Source: Citromicrobium bathyomarinum (lineage in GTDB: Bacteria; Pseudomonadota; Alphaproteobacteria; Sphingomonadales; Sphingomonadaceae). From it: a DNA stretch of 64,000 nt. Positions 34,294 to 44,696 of the stretch are shown here, in pieces. Made by a program: the position numbers and the translations under genes. The stretch lies in NCBI RefSeq assembly GCF_021021475.1, contig NZ_JAINWL010000002.1, positions 310,001 through 374,000 of the forward strand. The letters are read 5' to 3'. The notes under the pieces are model-generated. The model was not told where the DNA came from, did not search any database, and was given only the letters and a program-made list of their open reading frames with translations. The number at the start of each line of letters is the position of its first letter. Position 1 is the first letter of the stretch.

Positions 34294-35235
34294 ATGGAAC
34301 AGCTATCTCTTTTCCCGCTTGATGCGGACGCCGCTAAACACGTCAGTCGAACCTCTGGACTTGCTGAGAAACCTCCGTGCTCGAATTCCGATACTGCGCT
34401 TGGGACCGCGCTCTCGAGCCGCGAGACGGCACGGCATCTCGACCAGTTCTATACGCGCGACGAGGTCGCAAAAGAGCTTTTCGACTGGTTTTATGGCCAA
34501 TTTGCAGAACACGATCCAGGCCGCTCGAACCCGCCCGTATTCATGGAGCCCAGTGCGGGTGAAGGCGCATTTCTTCGCCTTCTGCCTCCCGGAAGCTTGG
34601 CCTTCGACATCGATCCCCAAGGTCCCGGAATAGTCGAGGCCGATTTTCTTCGAATGCAGTTGCCGAGATCCGGCAATTTGATCGCCATCGGCAATCCGCC
34701 GTTCGGCAAGAATGCGAGCTTGGCGGTCAGGTTCTTCAATCATGCGGCAACAGCGGCAAGTGTGATCGCCTTCATCGTGCCGCTGACCTTTCAGAAGGTA
34801 TCGGTACAAAACCGCCTCGACCCCCGGTTCCATATGCTTGCCGAAACGCCTGTCCCAAAAGACAGCTTCATGTTCGAGGGTAAGCGCAAGGATGTACCTG
34901 CAACCTTCCAGATCTGGGTGCGAAAACTCGTGCGGCGGCAAAAGATCGTTCTTCCCAAAACGCACGCGGATTTTCAGTTTCTTGATCCGCCCGATGCTCA
35001 CAAGGCCGATTTTGCCATGCAGCGGGTGGGTACTGCCGCTGGCAGGGTGCATCATGATCTGAAGGCAAAACCCAGCGCGCATTATTTCCTCAAGGCCGCG
35101 CCAGGGATCGACGACCTCGAAGCGGTGATGAAAGCGCTCGATTTCCAGACCCTAGCAAAGCGCACCTCTGGAAATCCCAGCCTTGCAAAAACCGAAGTGG
35201 TGCATCTCTACACACAGAAGAGAGAGGCCATCTAG
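34294..35235 (+). CDS. DNA methyltransferase (adenine-N6 type)
   Basis: In this 313-residue SAM-dependent methyltransferase, motif I is EPSAGEGAF (E85-G91) and motif IV is NPPFGKN (N134-F137), the signature of amino-methylating, usually N6-adenine, enzymes. DQFYTRDEVAKELFDWF precedes motif I. There is no separate obvious target-recognition domain. An adjacent gene begins immediately after the stop (TAGATG, no gap), so it is translationally coupled. It could be an orphan anti-restriction methylase or half of a modification-based defence system. Confidence 0.85.
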   Translation: MEQLSLFPLDADAAKHVSRTSGLAEKPPCSNSDTALGTALSSRETARHLDQFYTRDEVAKELFDWFYGQFAEHDPGRSNPPVFMEPSAGEGAFLRLLPPGSLAFDIDPQGPGIVEADFLRMQLPRSGNLIAIGNPPFGKNASLAVRFFNHAATAASVIAFIVPLTFQKVSVQNRLDPRFHMLAETPVPKDSFMFEGKRKDVPATFQIWVRKLVRRQKIVLPKTHADFQFLDPPDAHKADFAMQRVGTAAGRVHHDLKAKPSAHYFLKAAPGIDDLEAVMKALDFQTLAKRTSGNPSLAKTEVVHLYTQKREAI

Positions 35236-36252
35236 ATGGCGATCTGGCAATCCCGGGAAGGCTTGGAGGCTCTCTCACCGTTCATGAGCGCCGTCCACCG
35301 GAACATAGCGAAGCATCTCGACGAGCGGGGAGATGGGGCGGCCAAGATCGTCTCCATCGAAACCCAAAATGAACGGGGAATGGAGTGTCCCGACTGTCTG
35401 TTCACGTTCGCCCTTCCCGAAGGGCTCGTCGCAGAGATCGCGTACTGCGCTGCGGACGCCCAGCATATCTTCTATGATCTGGAGGTCACCGACGTCGAAT
35501 GGGCTTCTGCTTTGGTGGACGATGTTCTTACCTCGCTTCGATATGAAGGCTACCGGAGCATCGCCGATGCGGTTCACGGGCAGCTGAAAAGGGTTCGCAA
35601 GACGTTCGCCGCCTGGCTCAGCACATACGGTATCGCCGCAGACGTGCTCGACACGAAACTGCGATGGACGGAGTGGCAACGTTACACCGGAGAATTTCCG
35701 CACATCATCAGCGTTTCGGGTCTGGGCGAAGACCTGCAACCTGACACCTTCGACCTCGAGCTTCGATCTTGCAGCGACCCGGCGCCCCAGCTCGCGGAGC
35801 TTTTTAAAGACCTATCGCGACGCCATGCAGCGAAAGGCGAGCTGAACCTGCATGGCGCGGATGGCTCGATCGACATGCTGGCGCTTCGTGCTCTCAAGGC
35901 AGAAGGCTCGGTCCAGCCCGAGCTTCGCAACTGGAAGTGCTTGTCGCCTTGGTCGGGGCCATTTAGCGTCGATCTTGGTCATATCTCGTTCGCCAAGATC
36001 GTCCACTCCGAGCATAGAATACGGCTCGCGAAAAACACGGTCACCGTTTACGGCATGGAACTGCCGGAAACGGTCCTACTGAAATGCGTGGGAAGACCCG
36101 TCACCGACCTCCTTATACATAGCTATCTGTCACCGGAGATGATCATCGTGGACGCAAGAAACGCGAACTTATCGTCGGAGAAGCATTTCACCATCGAGTT
36201 CACCCAGCCAGTGTACTACTTTTGCAGCGTCTCCGGACGATATGGGCGCTAG
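35236..36252 (+). CDS. Unknown protein coupled to the DNA methyltransferase
   Basis: This 338-residue soluble protein starts at the base following the methyltransferase stop. I find no recognised domain and no clear PD-(D/E)xK, HNH or GIY-YIG nuclease motif. Notable segments are MECPDCLFTFALPEG, FDLELRSCSDP and a Cys near the C-terminus (YYFCSVSG). The base composition is visibly more A/T-rich than the neighbouring stress cluster. The location suggests a partner effector for the methyltransferase, but this is inference only. Confidence 0.65.
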   Translation: MAIWQSREGLEALSPFMSAVHRNIAKHLDERGDGAAKIVSIETQNERGMECPDCLFTFALPEGLVAEIAYCAADAQHIFYDLEVTDVEWASALVDDVLTSLRYEGYRSIADAVHGQLKRVRKTFAAWLSTYGIAADVLDTKLRWTEWQRYTGEFPHIISVSGLGEDLQPDTFDLELRSCSDPAPQLAELFKDLSRRHAAKGELNLHGADGSIDMLALRALKAEGSVQPELRNWKCLSPWSGPFSVDLGHISFAKIVHSEHRIRLAKNTVTVYGMELPETVLLKCVGRPVTDLLIHSYLSPEMIIVDARNANLSSEKHFTIEFTQPVYYFCSVSGRYGR

Positions 36253-36389
36253 ATCGTACTCGGAGAACTCATGGGCCGGTGTGAGTATCGACCGCTTCTG
36301 GGCCGTAAGGTGACTGTCGGCTTATGCTTGGGCGACGGGGAAAGCTGCCCTTCGCCAGCGGCTCCATAGCGCATCGGCAATACCTCGCA

Positions 36390-37004
36390 CTAATCCTCCA
36401 GACGCCCTGAAGCGGCCTCCTTCCGAGGGAAAGTCTTGTGCAACCGGTCGATGCGATACTGGGGCCAGACCCCGCTCGCTGCGCTCAGCCAGGGCAATTC
36501 TTCGGCGAATATATCGCGAGCGCTTTGTCCATCAACTGGCAGGTCGTTCGGGCCTGTCCAATTCACCAGCAAGCATACGCCATCGTCGTTAAGGCTCCGC
36601 CAGGCGAGCCGCGCGATTTGCGAAATCTCTTCACGCGACAGGAAGTAGAGGATTTCGGAGAACACGATCAGGTCGAAGGTACCCTCCGGCCATTCCCGGG
36701 GGACTTCGGCTCGGGCGAGCGAAACGTTTTTGAGATGGGCGACGCGCGCAGCCGCAAGCCGCAAAGCCGCGGGCGAGACATCGATGCCCAGAACCGCATC
36801 GCACACGCCCGCCAGTTCGGCTGTCAAGACGCCATTGGCGCATCCGACCTCGAGCGCGCGCTCGAACCGGTCAGGAAACAGCATCGCGAGCGTCGCGCGG
36901 CGTTTGGCAGCTTCATAGGCCGTACTTTCGAAGCCCCATGGATCGGGGTCGCTCGCGAAGAGCGCATCGAAAGTTTGCCGCCGGTCCGACAGGTCATCGC
37001 TCAT
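36390..37004 (-). CDS. NodS-like SAM-dependent methyltransferase
   Basis: In this 204-residue class I methyltransferase, SAM motif I is ALEVGCANGVLTAELAG (about residues 50-66), followed by VLGIDVSPAAL and FDLIVFSEILYFL. The N-terminal FASDPDPWGFESTAYEAAKR pattern is shared with nodulation-S-type N-methyltransferases and relatives. ATG 37004 overlaps the end of the PIG-L gene by 11 nt. It is the last gene of the four-gene operon; by analogy it may methylate an amine or sugar exposed by the deacetylase. Confidence 0.8.
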   Translation of the reverse strand: MSDDLSDRRQTFDALFASDPDPWGFESTAYEAAKRRATLAMLFPDRFERALEVGCANGVLTAELAGVCDAVLGIDVSPAALRLAAARVAHLKNVSLARAEVPREWPEGTFDLIVFSEILYFLSREEISQIARLAWRSLNDDGVCLLVNWTGPNDLPVDGQSARDIFAEELPWLSAASGVWPQYRIDRLHKTFPRKEAASGRLED

Positions 37005-37725
37005 GGAAGAACACCTCGGGATGGGTGGCAAAGTGCTCGAACAAGGCGGGCGGCATCGTAAACCCTCCCGGATCGTCGTTGATCAGAGGGGTCATCTGGG
37101 AGGCATAGGCATCCATCGCGTCGCGCTTTGGGCGGTGGAACCGGCTGTCGAAGAAGAGCCCCAAGCCCTCGGGTACCGGACGCTCGCCGAAACGGCCCCA
37201 GACGGCAAAGCTCCACAAAGCGGCCTCCGACCGGTCGGCGAGCATGCGCGAGAGAACGGCGGCGGTACGGTGGTCGCAATGCGGATCGTGAACCCATGTC
37301 GACCAGATCGTGTCCGCATTTGCGACGCAGCGGTGCTCCAGCAGGCGATTGATAACCTGTGCGGCGCTCCTGTCGGTCGTCCGTCCGTCGGGCAGCCGGG
37401 CGCGCACCACCGGGACGAGATGGTCGGGAGCGAGGGCCATCAGTGCGCTGTCGAACTCCGCCGCGCGCGTGGCGATGCGCCGCGCGGTGCCGAATTTGCG
37501 CGAATTCGGGTGCGAGCCCTCGCCATCGGTCAGCAGCAGGATGGCGACCTGCCGCCCTTCGGCCAGTGCTGCCGCCAGCGCCATGCCGCAGCCCAGCGTC
37601 TCATCGTCCGGATGCGGAGAGACGATCAGCAGGCGGCCGGGCGGTGCCAGCGCCTCGAGCGAAACGTGCTGGGCGGACCGGGCGGCGCGCAGTACCGAAC
37701 CTTCGGGAAGTGTGGGAACACTCAC
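36994..37725 (-). CDS. PIG-L family deacetylase
   Basis: This 243-residue LmbE/PIG-L zinc hydrolase has SPHPDDETLGCG, with the PHPDDE metal motif at residues 37-42, and the second metal/catalytic segment in WVHDPHCDHRTAAV. Family members remove acetyl groups from N-acetylglucosamine-type glycans or glycolipids. The start is GTG at 37725, overlapping the acyl-CoA dehydrogenase stop (GTGA). Its tail overlaps the methyltransferase start. Confidence 0.88.
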   Translation of the reverse strand: MSVPTLPEGSVLRAARSAQHVSLEALAPPGRLLIVSPHPDDETLGCGMALAAALAEGRQVAILLLTDGEGSHPNSRKFGTARRIATRAAEFDSALMALAPDHLVPVVRARLPDGRTTDRSAAQVINRLLEHRCVANADTIWSTWVHDPHCDHRTAAVLSRMLADRSEAALWSFAVWGRFGERPVPEGLGLFFDSRFHRPKRDAMDAYASQMTPLINDDPGGFTMPPALFEHFATHPEVFFHER

Positions 37726-38816
37726 AGCTGTTCGGGCCGCGCAGCCATCGCGGTCAGGGCCTCTGCGGCCCTGCCGCGCTTTGCATCGGGCATGGCCTGG
37801 CACAGGAACAGGCTAAGGTCGCGGGTCATGCGGTGGACGAGCGAACCTGCGTCGTGCGCCGCCATCCCGAGCGCGCGCTCGACGTTCTCCATGACCAGTC
37901 GACACGCATCCTCGGTCGCCTCGCGCGCAAGCAGCGAGAGCGCGGCTTTACCCGCCTCGGCTCCGCTCGCCTCGACTTCATCGGCGGCGCGCAGCAGCCA
38001 TAGCCGGGCGCTTTCGATCGCGATTGCACTGGCGACGATACGGCGTTGCTGGTTCGGATCATCGACGTGCTTGCGCTCGGTCAGCTGCGCCAGCATCGCA
38101 TGGTACAGCGCTTCCGCCGCGCCGAGATGCGCCCCGCAATACCGCCAGATGCCTCCTTCGAAGTGAGGTTCGCGCTGGTAATCGCCAGGCGCACCGATCG
38201 GAGCATCGCTGCCGACCTCGAGCCAGGCAAAATCGTATCGGCCCGATTGGGTGGCGCGCATCCCTCCCATCGACCAGGCCGAGTAATCGCAGCGCTCCGG
38301 CTCGTCGGTCGGCACGAGCAGCAGCTGCTGGCCCTCGGGGGTCGCCGCGCTGACCACGGCCCGGCCGACCAGCCCAAGGCCGGATGCAAAGCGCTTGGTT
38401 CCGGTCAGCGCCAGCGCCCCTCCGCGCCTCTCGAACCCTAGCGGGGCGGCGGGCTCGTCGGCGCCCCAGACGCCGAAAAGGACGCCTGCCTCGACCGCAC
38501 CCGCCATATCTCGCACGGAATTCTCGCCGCCATACAGGGCGACCAGCTTGACCGCGTTCATATGGCCCTCGAAGAGTCGTGCTACAGAAAGATTGGATCT
38601 GCCAAGGGCTCGCAGGGCATCGAATGCATCGCGCGTCCCGGCAGGTTCGCATCCCCAACCTTCGCCACCCCACCGCCGTGGCAGGCAGGCGCGCAACCAG
38701 CCTCGTTCGCTCAGCAGCGCGACTTCCCGGGCAAGCGAACCGCCTTCGCAATCCGACAGCGGGGCCAGTTCGCGAAGGATCGCCTCGATCCTTTCCGTCT
38801 CGGCGGGTTCAGGCAT
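37722..38816 (-). CDS. Acyl-CoA dehydrogenase-family protein
   Basis: This 364-residue flavoprotein of the ACAD fold has an N-terminal helical domain, a middle beta domain (LFGVWGADEPA, LTGTKRFASG) and a C-terminal helical domain. The canonical catalytic Glu context is not obvious, so it may act on an unusual acyl or amine substrate, or as a flavin-dependent monooxygenase-like enzyme. It overlaps the glycosyltransferase by 8 nt and the PIG-L gene by 4 nt. Confidence 0.8.
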   Translation of the reverse strand: MPEPAETERIEAILRELAPLSDCEGGSLAREVALLSERGWLRACLPRRWGGEGWGCEPAGTRDAFDALRALGRSNLSVARLFEGHMNAVKLVALYGGENSVRDMAGAVEAGVLFGVWGADEPAAPLGFERRGGALALTGTKRFASGLGLVGRAVVSAATPEGQQLLLVPTDEPERCDYSAWSMGGMRATQSGRYDFAWLEVGSDAPIGAPGDYQREPHFEGGIWRYCGAHLGAAEALYHAMLAQLTERKHVDDPNQQRRIVASAIAIESARLWLLRAADEVEASGAEAGKAALSLLAREATEDACRLVMENVERALGMAAHDAGSLVHRMTRDLSLFLCQAMPDAKRGRAAEALTAMAARPEQL

Positions 38817-39873
38817 CGGCCAGGCCGTAGGTAGTGGCCAGTTTGCGCGCGATCTTCAATTCGCGCTGCACGGCGCTGAACGTCATCGTGCCGCCCGACT
38901 TCGGGATAGCATGGAAGCCACGGCTCGCCCCGCCAATTATCTCGATCCACAAGGTCGCTTCGTCGTGCAGCAGCCAGACCGGCTTCAGCCGGGAATCGCA
39001 TTCCGGATCCGCGGAGGTGGCCCTGTCCGCCAGGGCATCGCCGCATCCTCCAGACGCACGTCCGTTCAGCCGGGCCGAGGTGCGCGTCCCGTAGTTCTCC
39101 ATCGCCTTGACCGCGAACCCCGCTCCGATCATCGCATCGCACAAGGCCCGATCTTCTCCGACGACAGGGGTCGGCAAGCCGCCGAGTGCGAGATAGCTCG
39201 ATCCCTTCATCGCAAGGCTTGCGCCGGAGGGGCGGTATCCCAGCGTGCCGGCGCGCCCATAGGTCCAGTACCGCCACAAGCGTTCGCACAGGTCGAGATA
39301 GTCACGCTCGGCATCGCCGACCTCGCGAACTTGCGCAGGCAGGGCCGCAAGCTCTTGTTCGTCGAGCAAGACATCCTCACAGACGAGGTCGTAGCCTTCG
39401 GCGAGAAAGCGAAGCCCCGTGTCGATCCAGGTTTTGCCCACAATCGTGTCGGCATCCGTAGTGAAGAGAGCGCCGCGGGACACCGCGCGCGCCGCAATGT
39501 CGAGGGCGAGCCGGCGGGCATGCGGAGCGTTGCGGATCGTCGGATCGAAGGACACTTCCAGCGCCAGAAAGGACTGCCTCTCGCGCACCGCCCATCGCTC
39601 GATGACGTCGGCCGAAACATCGCTCGTGTCGTTGATGACGAACACCGCGCACCCTGCGAAGGGCACGGCCCGCATGGCAGCGGAGAGGGCATCGAGGGTG
39701 GCCGGCAGGCGGCGTTCTTCGTCGCGGACCGGGACAGCTACTGCGAAATCGCAGTCGCGCTCGAGTACACCCCGGCAGCGGGACACCTCGGCCTTGCCGA
39801 CGAACGGAGGGCTGGCCAGAAGCGCAGCCAGTTCGACTGGCACCGCGATGGACGCGTCTTTAGCCGGATGCAC
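38809..39873 (-). CDS. Family 2 glycosyltransferase
   Basis: This GT-A glycosyltransferase has about 354 residues. Nucleotide-sugar motifs are CDFAVAVPVRDEERRL, FVINDTSDVS, LFTTDADTIVG (DxD) and GEDRALCDAM (the ED acid). No membrane helix is evident. The open frame continues to an ATG at 39945, but that start lies upstream of the terminator of the ferritin-fold gene, so GTG 39873 (PVHPAKD) is preferred with moderate confidence. It is the first gene of the overlapping four-gene operon. Confidence 0.83.
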   Translation of the reverse strand: MHPAKDASIAVPVELAALLASPPFVGKAEVSRCRGVLERDCDFAVAVPVRDEERRLPATLDALSAAMRAVPFAGCAVFVINDTSDVSADVIERWAVRERQSFLALEVSFDPTIRNAPHARRLALDIAARAVSRGALFTTDADTIVGKTWIDTGLRFLAEGYDLVCEDVLLDEQELAALPAQVREVGDAERDYLDLCERLWRYWTYGRAGTLGYRPSGASLAMKGSSYLALGGLPTPVVGEDRALCDAMIGAGFAVKAMENYGTRTSARLNGRASGGCGDALADRATSADPECDSRLKPVWLLHDEATLWIEIIGGASRGFHAIPKSGGTMTFSAVQRELKIARKLATTYGLADA

Positions 39874-39902
39874 CGGTCCCGTGTCGGCGATTGAATGAGG
39901 AA

Positions 39903-39930
39903 AAGGCCGGATGCGATAGCACCCGGCCGC
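39903..39930 (-). terminator. Rho-independent terminator (minus strand)
   Basis: On the minus strand, GGCCGGGTGC and GCATCCGGCC form a 10-bp stem with one G-U pair around TATC, followed by TTTTCC. It ends transcription of the ferritin-fold gene. Confidence 0.8.
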
Positions 39931-39941
39931 AGGCGTTCGCG

Positions 39942-40436
39942 TCATTTCGCGTCCAGATTGACGCTGCGTTCGGCGAGATCGCTCAGGTTCTCGTCGGTGT
40001 CGTAGATATCCTCGGTGATCGCATCGAGCTTGGCGACATGATCGCTCTTGCCGAGCGCTTCGGCGAAGGCCTTGGAGGTGCCGAAGCCGCAGATGCCGTA
40101 ATGGCACATCCGCTGATACTGCGCGACGATCACAACGTCGCGCACATCATCATCGGAGATATCGGCATCGAGGGCATGCTTGCGAGCCTCTTTCACGAGG
40201 CCTTCCATTCCCTTGCAGTGCTCCTTCTCGTCGATCCCGCAATCGTCGAGCAGTTGCTTGATCGTCTCGGTGTGCCTGGCGATGCCTTCGGCACCCTTCT
40301 CCAGCTTGCTCTTGAGCTTGGCGTCGCCCGCCTTGCTCGCAAGTTCGCGAACGACCTTTTCCATCTGGTCGTTGGCGGACCACAGGTCGGCCAGTTCTTC
40401 GGTGTAGCAATCGGTGAGGCTGTCGGGGGCGGACAT
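39942..40436 (-). CDS. YciE/YciF-like ferritin-fold stress protein (DUF892)
   Basis: This 164-residue all-helical four-helix-bundle protein matches the YciE/YciF family: LTDCYTEELADLWSANDQME, LEKGAEGIARHTETI and HYGICGFGTSKAFAEAL, with conserved Glu/His positions for a di-iron site. Family members are induced by osmotic and oxidative stress, and exact functions are unclear. ATG 40436 has AAGGAG at a 6-nt spacing; a longer frame upstream is not needed. A terminator follows. Confidence 0.88.
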   Translation of the reverse strand: MSAPDSLTDCYTEELADLWSANDQMEKVVRELASKAGDAKLKSKLEKGAEGIARHTETIKQLLDDCGIDEKEHCKGMEGLVKEARKHALDADISDDDVRDVVIVAQYQRMCHYGICGFGTSKAFAEALGKSDHVAKLDAITEDIYDTDENLSDLAERSVNLDAK

Positions 40437-40495
40437 TGGATGCTCCTTCGCGGTTTGCTCGCGCCCGCGAGAACTATCGCGAGCGGGTATCCTAC

Positions 40496-40630
40496 ATGGC
40501 GAAGCAGGTATTCGTTCCCGAACAGACAAATACAAGTGCGCGGCAATATCAAATGTTAGTTTGCAATGCGAAGACGGGCTGCGGAAAACGCACCCAAGTG
40601 AAAATGGTCATTGATATTAAGATTTGTTAA
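40496..40630 (+). CDS. Possible small protein between yciF-like gene and catalase
   Basis: This 44-residue frame begins at ATG 40496 with a poor ribosome-binding site. It contains two Cys (LVCNAKTGCGKRTQVKM) and is basic. Nothing else supports it, and it could be chance in a 300-bp promoter region. Confidence 0.2.
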   Translation: MAKQVFVPEQTNTSARQYQMLVCNAKTGCGKRTQVKMVIDIKIC

Positions 40631-40678
40631 TCGCGCGCTTTTATTGGTCCGCAAGGCGAAATATTTTTCGTCGATGGT

Positions 40679-40703
40679 GCAACTCTTGGCCAAGGGCCCC
40701 GTT
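40679..40703 (+). promoter_or_regulatory. EcfG-like general-stress promoter upstream of katE
   Basis: GCAAC at 40679-40683 and GTT at 40701-40703 are separated by 17 nt. This differs at one base from the alphaproteobacterial EcfG consensus (GGAAC, 16-17 nt, GTT). It lies about 36 bp before the catalase ATG. Confidence 0.4.
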
Positions 40704-40738
40704 GGGGAGGGATAGATATCCCAACTTCGGAGCACTCA

Positions 40739-42832
<2,094 letters not shown>

Positions 42833-42849
42833 TTGGGAAGGATACCGAC

Positions 42850-43503
42850 ATGAAACAAACCCGACAAATCGGCGCAGGAAGTGTCGCGGCCGCAGGGGTC
42901 GCGCTGGGGGCTGCCGCTTTCGGCGCTTTCCGCTCCCGCCGCCATCAGGGCGGCAAGGACGATGCGCCGCAATTCGCACGACGCAACGACCAGGGCGATC
43001 ACGCGCTGGTCGGCCGCTCGGTCACGATTCGCAAGCCCGCCGGCGAACTCTACGCCTACTGGCGCGATTTCGCGAACCTCCCCGAGTTCATGGAGAACGT
43101 CGAGTCGATCGCCAAGCAGGGCGGCACCAAAGGCCGCGCGGTGTGGACGATCAAGGCACCCGGCGGGACCGGTGTCGACCTGAAGACCGAGATCGCCGAG
43201 GAGGTCGAGAACGAGCGCATCGCCTGGCGATCGGTCGAAGGATCGGACATCGAGACGAAGGGCGAGGTTACTTTCACGCAGGCACCCGGCGATCGCGGCA
43301 CGCGCGTGTCGCTCCACATCGAGTACGACGCCCCGGGCGGTGCGGCGGGCCGCGCGCTCGCAAAGGCCTTCCTGCGCGAACCCGAAGTGCAGGCGCGGCA
43401 CGATCTCAAGCGCTTCAAGATGCTGATGGAAACCGGCGAAATCGCAACTTCCGCGCATCGCAAGAGCGAGACGCGCGCGGCCAAGCAACAGGAGAACGCA
43501 TAA
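42850..43503 (+). CDS. SRPBCC-family (polyketide cyclase/START-like) membrane-linked protein
   Basis: This 217-residue protein starts with a hydrophobic segment (residues 8-28, AAAGVALGAAAFGAF-like), then a basic stretch. An SRPBCC domain follows, starting VTIRKPAGELYAYWRDFANL, typical of the YwmB/coenzyme-Q-binding-like stress proteins often found beside catalase genes. ATG 42850 lies 17 bp after katE with GGAAGGA upstream. Its TAA overlaps the next ATG (TAATG). Confidence 0.85.
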   Translation: MKQTRQIGAGSVAAAGVALGAAAFGAFRSRRHQGGKDDAPQFARRNDQGDHALVGRSVTIRKPAGELYAYWRDFANLPEFMENVESIAKQGGTKGRAVWTIKAPGGTGVDLKTEIAEEVENERIAWRSVEGSDIETKGEVTFTQAPGDRGTRVSLHIEYDAPGGAAGRALAKAFLREPEVQARHDLKRFKMLMETGEIATSAHRKSETRAAKQQENA

Positions 43504-44696
43504 TGCGCGCACTAACATGGCGAGGCACGCACGATGTGCGGGTGGACAATGTGCCCGATCCCGAAATCATCAACCCGCGCGACGCGATCCTCAAGATCAC
43601 TTCGACCGCGATCTGCGGGTCCGACCTGCACCTTTACGACGGCGTAATCCCCGGCGTGCTGCCCGGCGACGTCCTAGGCCATGAGTTCATGGGCGAAGTG
43701 GTGGAGACCGGCAAGGACAGCACGCTCAAGAAGGGCCAGCGCGTCGTCGTGCCCTTCACGATCAGCTGCGGCAACTGCTTCCATTGCCAGATCACGCAAT
43801 ATTCGGCGTGCGAGAATTCGAACCCGGCGGAAAAGCAGGACATGTCGGCCACGCTCTACGGCCATCCGATGTCCGCGCTGTTCGGCTACTCGCACCTTAC
43901 CGGCGGCTATTCGGGCGGGCAGGCGGAATATGTCCGCGTGCCGTTCTCCGATGTTGGTCCGATCGTCATTCCCGATCATCTTGAGGACGACAAGGTCCTG
44001 TTCCTGTCCGACATCCTGCCGACCGGCTGGATGGGCGCGGAAAATGCCGAGATCCAGCCCGACGATACCGTCGCGGTCTGGGGCTGCGGCCCGGTGGGGC
44101 TGTTCGCCGTACAGTCCGCGCTCGTGATGGGCGCAAGCAAGGTGATCGCGATCGATCACCATCCGCACCGGCTGGAACTGGCAAAGCAACTCGGCGCGGA
44201 GGTCATCAATTTCGAGACCACCGAGGTGCGCGAGGCGCTGATGGAAATGTCCGGCGGGATCGGCGTGGATGCGGTAATCGATGCGGTGGGCATGGAATCG
44301 CACGGTTTCGCAATCGACAACATGCTCGACATGGTGAAGCAGACCATCGGCATGGGGGCCGACCGCGCGGCGGCGCTCAAGCAGGCGATCCTCGCGGTGC
44401 GTCCCGGCGGACGCGTGTCGATCCCCGGCGTCTATGGCGGGATGACCGACAAGTTTCCGCTCGGCGCGCTGATGGAGAAGGGCCTCAAGGTCAATTCGGG
44501 CCAGACGCATGTGCAGCGCTATACGAAGCCGCTGCTCGACAAGATCGAGGACGGCACGCTCGATACCACCTTCCTGATTTCGCACCGGTTGCCCCTCGAA
44601 GACGCTGCGCGCGGATACAAGAACTTCCGCGAGCAGCAGGACAGCTGGACCAAGGTGGTCCTCAAACCCGGCATGGAAATGGAGGCCGCGGCATGA
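43503..44696 (+). CDS. Zinc-dependent alcohol dehydrogenase
   Basis: This 397-residue medium-chain dehydrogenase has catalytic zinc ligands in STAICGSDLHLYDG and LGHEFMGEV. The structural zinc loop is ISCGNCFHCQITQYSAC and the Rossmann NAD site is VWGCGPVGLFA. The sequence type is close to the glutathione-independent formaldehyde dehydrogenase-like family, but substrate assignment is not secure. It is coupled to the SRPBCC gene upstream and the SDR downstream. Confidence 0.9.
   Translation: MRALTWRGTHDVRVDNVPDPEIINPRDAILKITSTAICGSDLHLYDGVIPGVLPGDVLGHEFMGEVVETGKDSTLKKGQRVVVPFTISCGNCFHCQITQYSACENSNPAEKQDMSATLYGHPMSALFGYSHLTGGYSGGQAEYVRVPFSDVGPIVIPDHLEDDKVLFLSDILPTGWMGAENAEIQPDDTVAVWGCGPVGLFAVQSALVMGASKVIAIDHHPHRLELAKQLGAEVINFETTEVREALMEMSGGIGVDAVIDAVGMESHGFAIDNMLDMVKQTIGMGADRAAALKQAILAVRPGGRVSIPGVYGGMTDKFPLGALMEKGLKVNSGQTHVQRYTKPLLDKIEDGTLDTTFLISHRLPLEDAARGYKNFREQQDSWTKVVLKPGMEMEAAA

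Noticed and set aside
23016-36252. A self-transmissible ICE
   Set aside because: No VirB/Tra/TrbC-type genes, coupling protein or conjugative ATPase were seen; only mobilisation-type genes are present.
35236-36252. Restriction endonuclease assignment for the methyltransferase partner
   Set aside because: I looked for PD-(D/E)xK, HNH, GIY-YIG and PLD patterns; FDLELR at about residues 173-178 is the closest and is not convincing.
40437-40540. Possible EcfG-type promoter for the YciF-like gene (GGAAC on the minus strand near 40517)
   Set aside because: The only downstream partner is GTA at an 18-nt spacing, off consensus in both sequence and distance.
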